Assembly: GCA_024500155.1 (NCBI GenBank)
Contig: CM044871.1
Span: 82,816,402 to 82,880,401 of the forward strand
Direction of reading: 5' to 3'
DNA from: Chenopodium formosanum
Lineage: Eukaryota > Streptophyta > Magnoliopsida > Caryophyllales > Amaranthaceae
Length of the DNA stretch: 64,000 bases
Numbering within the stretch: position 1 is the stretch's first letter; each line of letters begins with the position of its first letter. Below are positions 61,935 through 64,000 of the stretch, piece after piece. The notes beneath the pieces were generated by a model, which was given only the letters and a program-made list of their open reading frames with translations, was not told the DNA's origin and ran no database searches. Both the position numbers and the translations under genes were made by a program.

Positions 61935-62559
61935 ATATGACGGTACATTCTAATTGAATACAAGAGATGAGTGATGAGACAGTCTAAATAAGAGTACCAT
62001 AGCAAAAATATTGCTCTTGGTATCATCAATGGTGATAAAATAAATGATCGAAATCCAAGTATGATTTATTTTGGGGTTATATTCCGTTGATAAGTTATTC
62101 ACTTCGATTTTGGGTTGATTCTATTGTTTTACTTTTTGCAAAGTCTTACTTATTCTATTGATAAGTAATTCTCTTCAATTTGGGTTGATTCCTCTGTGTT
62201 GCTTTTTGCAAAGTCTTATTTATTCCATTGGTAAGAAATTCGTTTCAATTTTAGGTTGATTCTACTGTATTATTTTTTACATAACCTTATTTTATTCCGT
62301 TATAAGTTATTTGCTTGAACATTGGGTTGATGCCGTTGATCACACTGCATGCAGTACTTCAGTTTGCAAAGTTTTAATTTTAATGTTTGTTATATGATAT
62401 TTTAATCACATTAGCATTTGGGTTTGGAAAATTTGGATGTACAATTATTTAGGTTTAGATCGAGTATTATTGATCTAACAAGCGGTCACTTATGTAATGT
62501 ATATATAACTTTAATCATCAATATATAATATACATGCAATAAAAAGTTGTAAACGTTGA
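61935..62559. other. Spacer with degenerate ~65-bp repeats
   Basis: From 62085 to 62310, units of TTATTC..TTGATAAGT(A)ATTC and TTTTGGGTTGATTC..TTGCAAAGTC recur about four times with heavy divergence. No gene was recognised. Confidence 0.45.
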
Positions 62560-63017
62560 TGTACGGGATACTGTCGATACCTTTAGGGTTTGTCCACTAA
62601 AATACATTATACTTTTAGTTATCCATTATTACGTACATCGGCTTACTCTCATCCATAACGGCCTTAATCACAGCCACTTGGATAGTTGCTTCCAATCAGG
62701 CACCTGTGGCCTACGAAGTTAACTTGCCACCTATGTTGATAGGCGGCACCAACATGGTCGTTTTCCTATAAATACCCAAGTATAATTCAGTATTAAGGTA
62801 CAATCTTTATCTCTCTAACTCTCTCTTTCACTTAAAACACCTTCTTATCTCTTCTCTTATTCTTCTCATCAAATTGCTGACTTTAGCATTGGAGCGGTAA
62901 TCTCTAAATAATCCCCCAGGTTAGCTAATTTGCATTGACTATGCAGATACTTAATTGGCCGATAAACCTTTACGGATCCAAGACTCAAGTTATCGGAGCT
63001 CAACCGGCCCCGGAACA
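62560..63017 (+). mobile_element. Probable solo LTR (458 bp)
   Basis: It begins TGTACGGGATACTGTCGATA and ends GGCCCCGGAACA. It has a TATA-like CCTATAAATACCC at about 62766-62779, then a pyrimidine-rich transcribed-type leader. The flanks GTTGA and ATTGA differ by one base. No internal domains lie on either side. Confidence 0.55.
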
Positions 63018-64000
63018 ATTGATATTACTATATACCTCTCCATAAATCAATAAAATTATTCTTCCATAAAAAACAAAAATCTACACTTTATTTATATACT
63101 AAAGTTGACCTAGTTATTAATTGATTCATTTTTTTTTCCTTGAAGAAATCGTTAATTGATTCATATACAAATGAGAATGGAATTATTGTCAACTTATGCT
63201 TTAAAATTATCAATTTTCATAAATATTTGTAGATAATAATAATCAAAGTTAAATATTTACAAATTAAAGGGTAGCATGACTAGCATCATATTTGAAAAAG
63301 AGGAAGTATAATTTTGTTATTACTTGCTTTACAATTATTATAATATTATCTTGAGGAAAATTGTGACACTTGTATGTGCAACCAAAATGATATCGTAGTG
63401 TAACTAATCTCTAAAATTAGCTTGCTGATGATCTTATTAGGTTTTTCATTAACTGAGGTTTAAAAAAAAGTACTTATTTCTTACTTTGCGTTTGCCTTTT
63501 GCAATACTTAATTGCTTATACTTTGTATTAATATAGGAGTCTTACAAGATTTTGTTTGTTATATACTCATTCTCTTCCTTCATGCGAGAACATGCAAATG
63601 CTTGGATCTTAAAACTTTCTTCTTCTTTTTTGTTTAAATATATTTTTTTTAATTATTTATTGAAGGTCGATAGACAGGGATTAGTTTTGCAAATCAAATA
63701 AATAAGAATCAAATATTTCCTTTAAGGGTTAATGAATCAAATATTATGTGGTGCAATTAAGAATTAAACCCCACATCTATTCAAGCAATTATTAGCCATG
63801 GAATGAGGGAAATGCACATGATTTCATCATTTATTGAATGTTTTTCATTATATCTACTAGATTTAGGAGCACATAATATACCGACTCACCGGTTTAGAAA
63901 CTTTAATTTCATAGATCAATCCAATCCAAATTAATGGATCGGACTACACACTTAGAATCTTAAGTCTTTGAGAGTAAGGAAACATAAGGGCATCCCCATC
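63018..64000. other. AT-rich right end of the window, nothing recognised
   Basis: No gene, RNA or repeat end could be supported. Confidence 0.4.

Overview
The window is AT-rich plant nuclear DNA: long introns with GT-AG boundaries, many nested MITEs, Helitrons, SINEs, an RTE-type LINE family and one complete Ty3/gypsy element. It comes from a dicot. An Amaranthaceae-like SINE and very frequent Stowaway-type TIRs beginning CTCCCTCCGTCC suggest Caryophyllales (for example the spinach/beet/quinoa group), but this is inference and no species is named here.

Layout. (1) 1-14.0 kb, minus strand: SUVR5, a C2H2 zinc-finger SET-domain histone H3K9 methyltransferase. Nine coding exons were reconstructed (about 1515 aa), plus probable 5'UTR exons reaching about 13.99 kb. 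One intron holds a three-level nested MITE stack. (2) 16.2-19.65 kb, plus strand: a two-coding-exon gene for a predicted single-pass membrane protein (299 aa) of unknown function. A solo LTR lies in its 5'UTR intron. Its coding intron holds a Stowaway MITE and a hAT-type element carrying four related hairpins. (3) 19.65-32.45 kb: gene-poor, repeat-rich DNA with foldback elements, two non-autonomous Helitrons and a hAT-type element with target duplications. (4) 32,451-43,639: a complete Tat-lineage Ty3/gypsy retrotransposon with 489-bp LTRs that differ at 7 sites and a CTATG target duplication. Its sense gag-pol is broken by stops and frameshifts. It also carries an antisense, apparently intron-containing gene with its own TATA box and G-box promoter. 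(5) 43.6-49.8 kb: MITE-rich intergenic DNA. (6) 49,865-54,767, plus strand: an 11-exon gene for a MIP1-type leucine-zipper/DUF547 protein (631 aa). (7) 56,734-60,660, minus strand: a four-exon NIP5;1-type boric acid channel gene (300 aa) with NPS and NPV pore motifs. Its leader region has two copies of the AUGUAA minimum uORF. (8) 61.7-64 kb: a SINE with a perfect 14-bp target duplication and a probable solo LTR.

The four host genes are independent plant genes (chromatin silencing, unknown membrane protein, DUF547 protein, boron uptake) and form no operon-like system. The most interesting signals are the spliced antisense gene in the retrotransposon, the duplicated AUG-stop element upstream of the boron channel, the four-hairpin cluster sharing AAGAGACC/GGTCTCTT stems, and a strongly over-represented 9-mer, TACTCCGTA, that could be Stowaway excision footprints.
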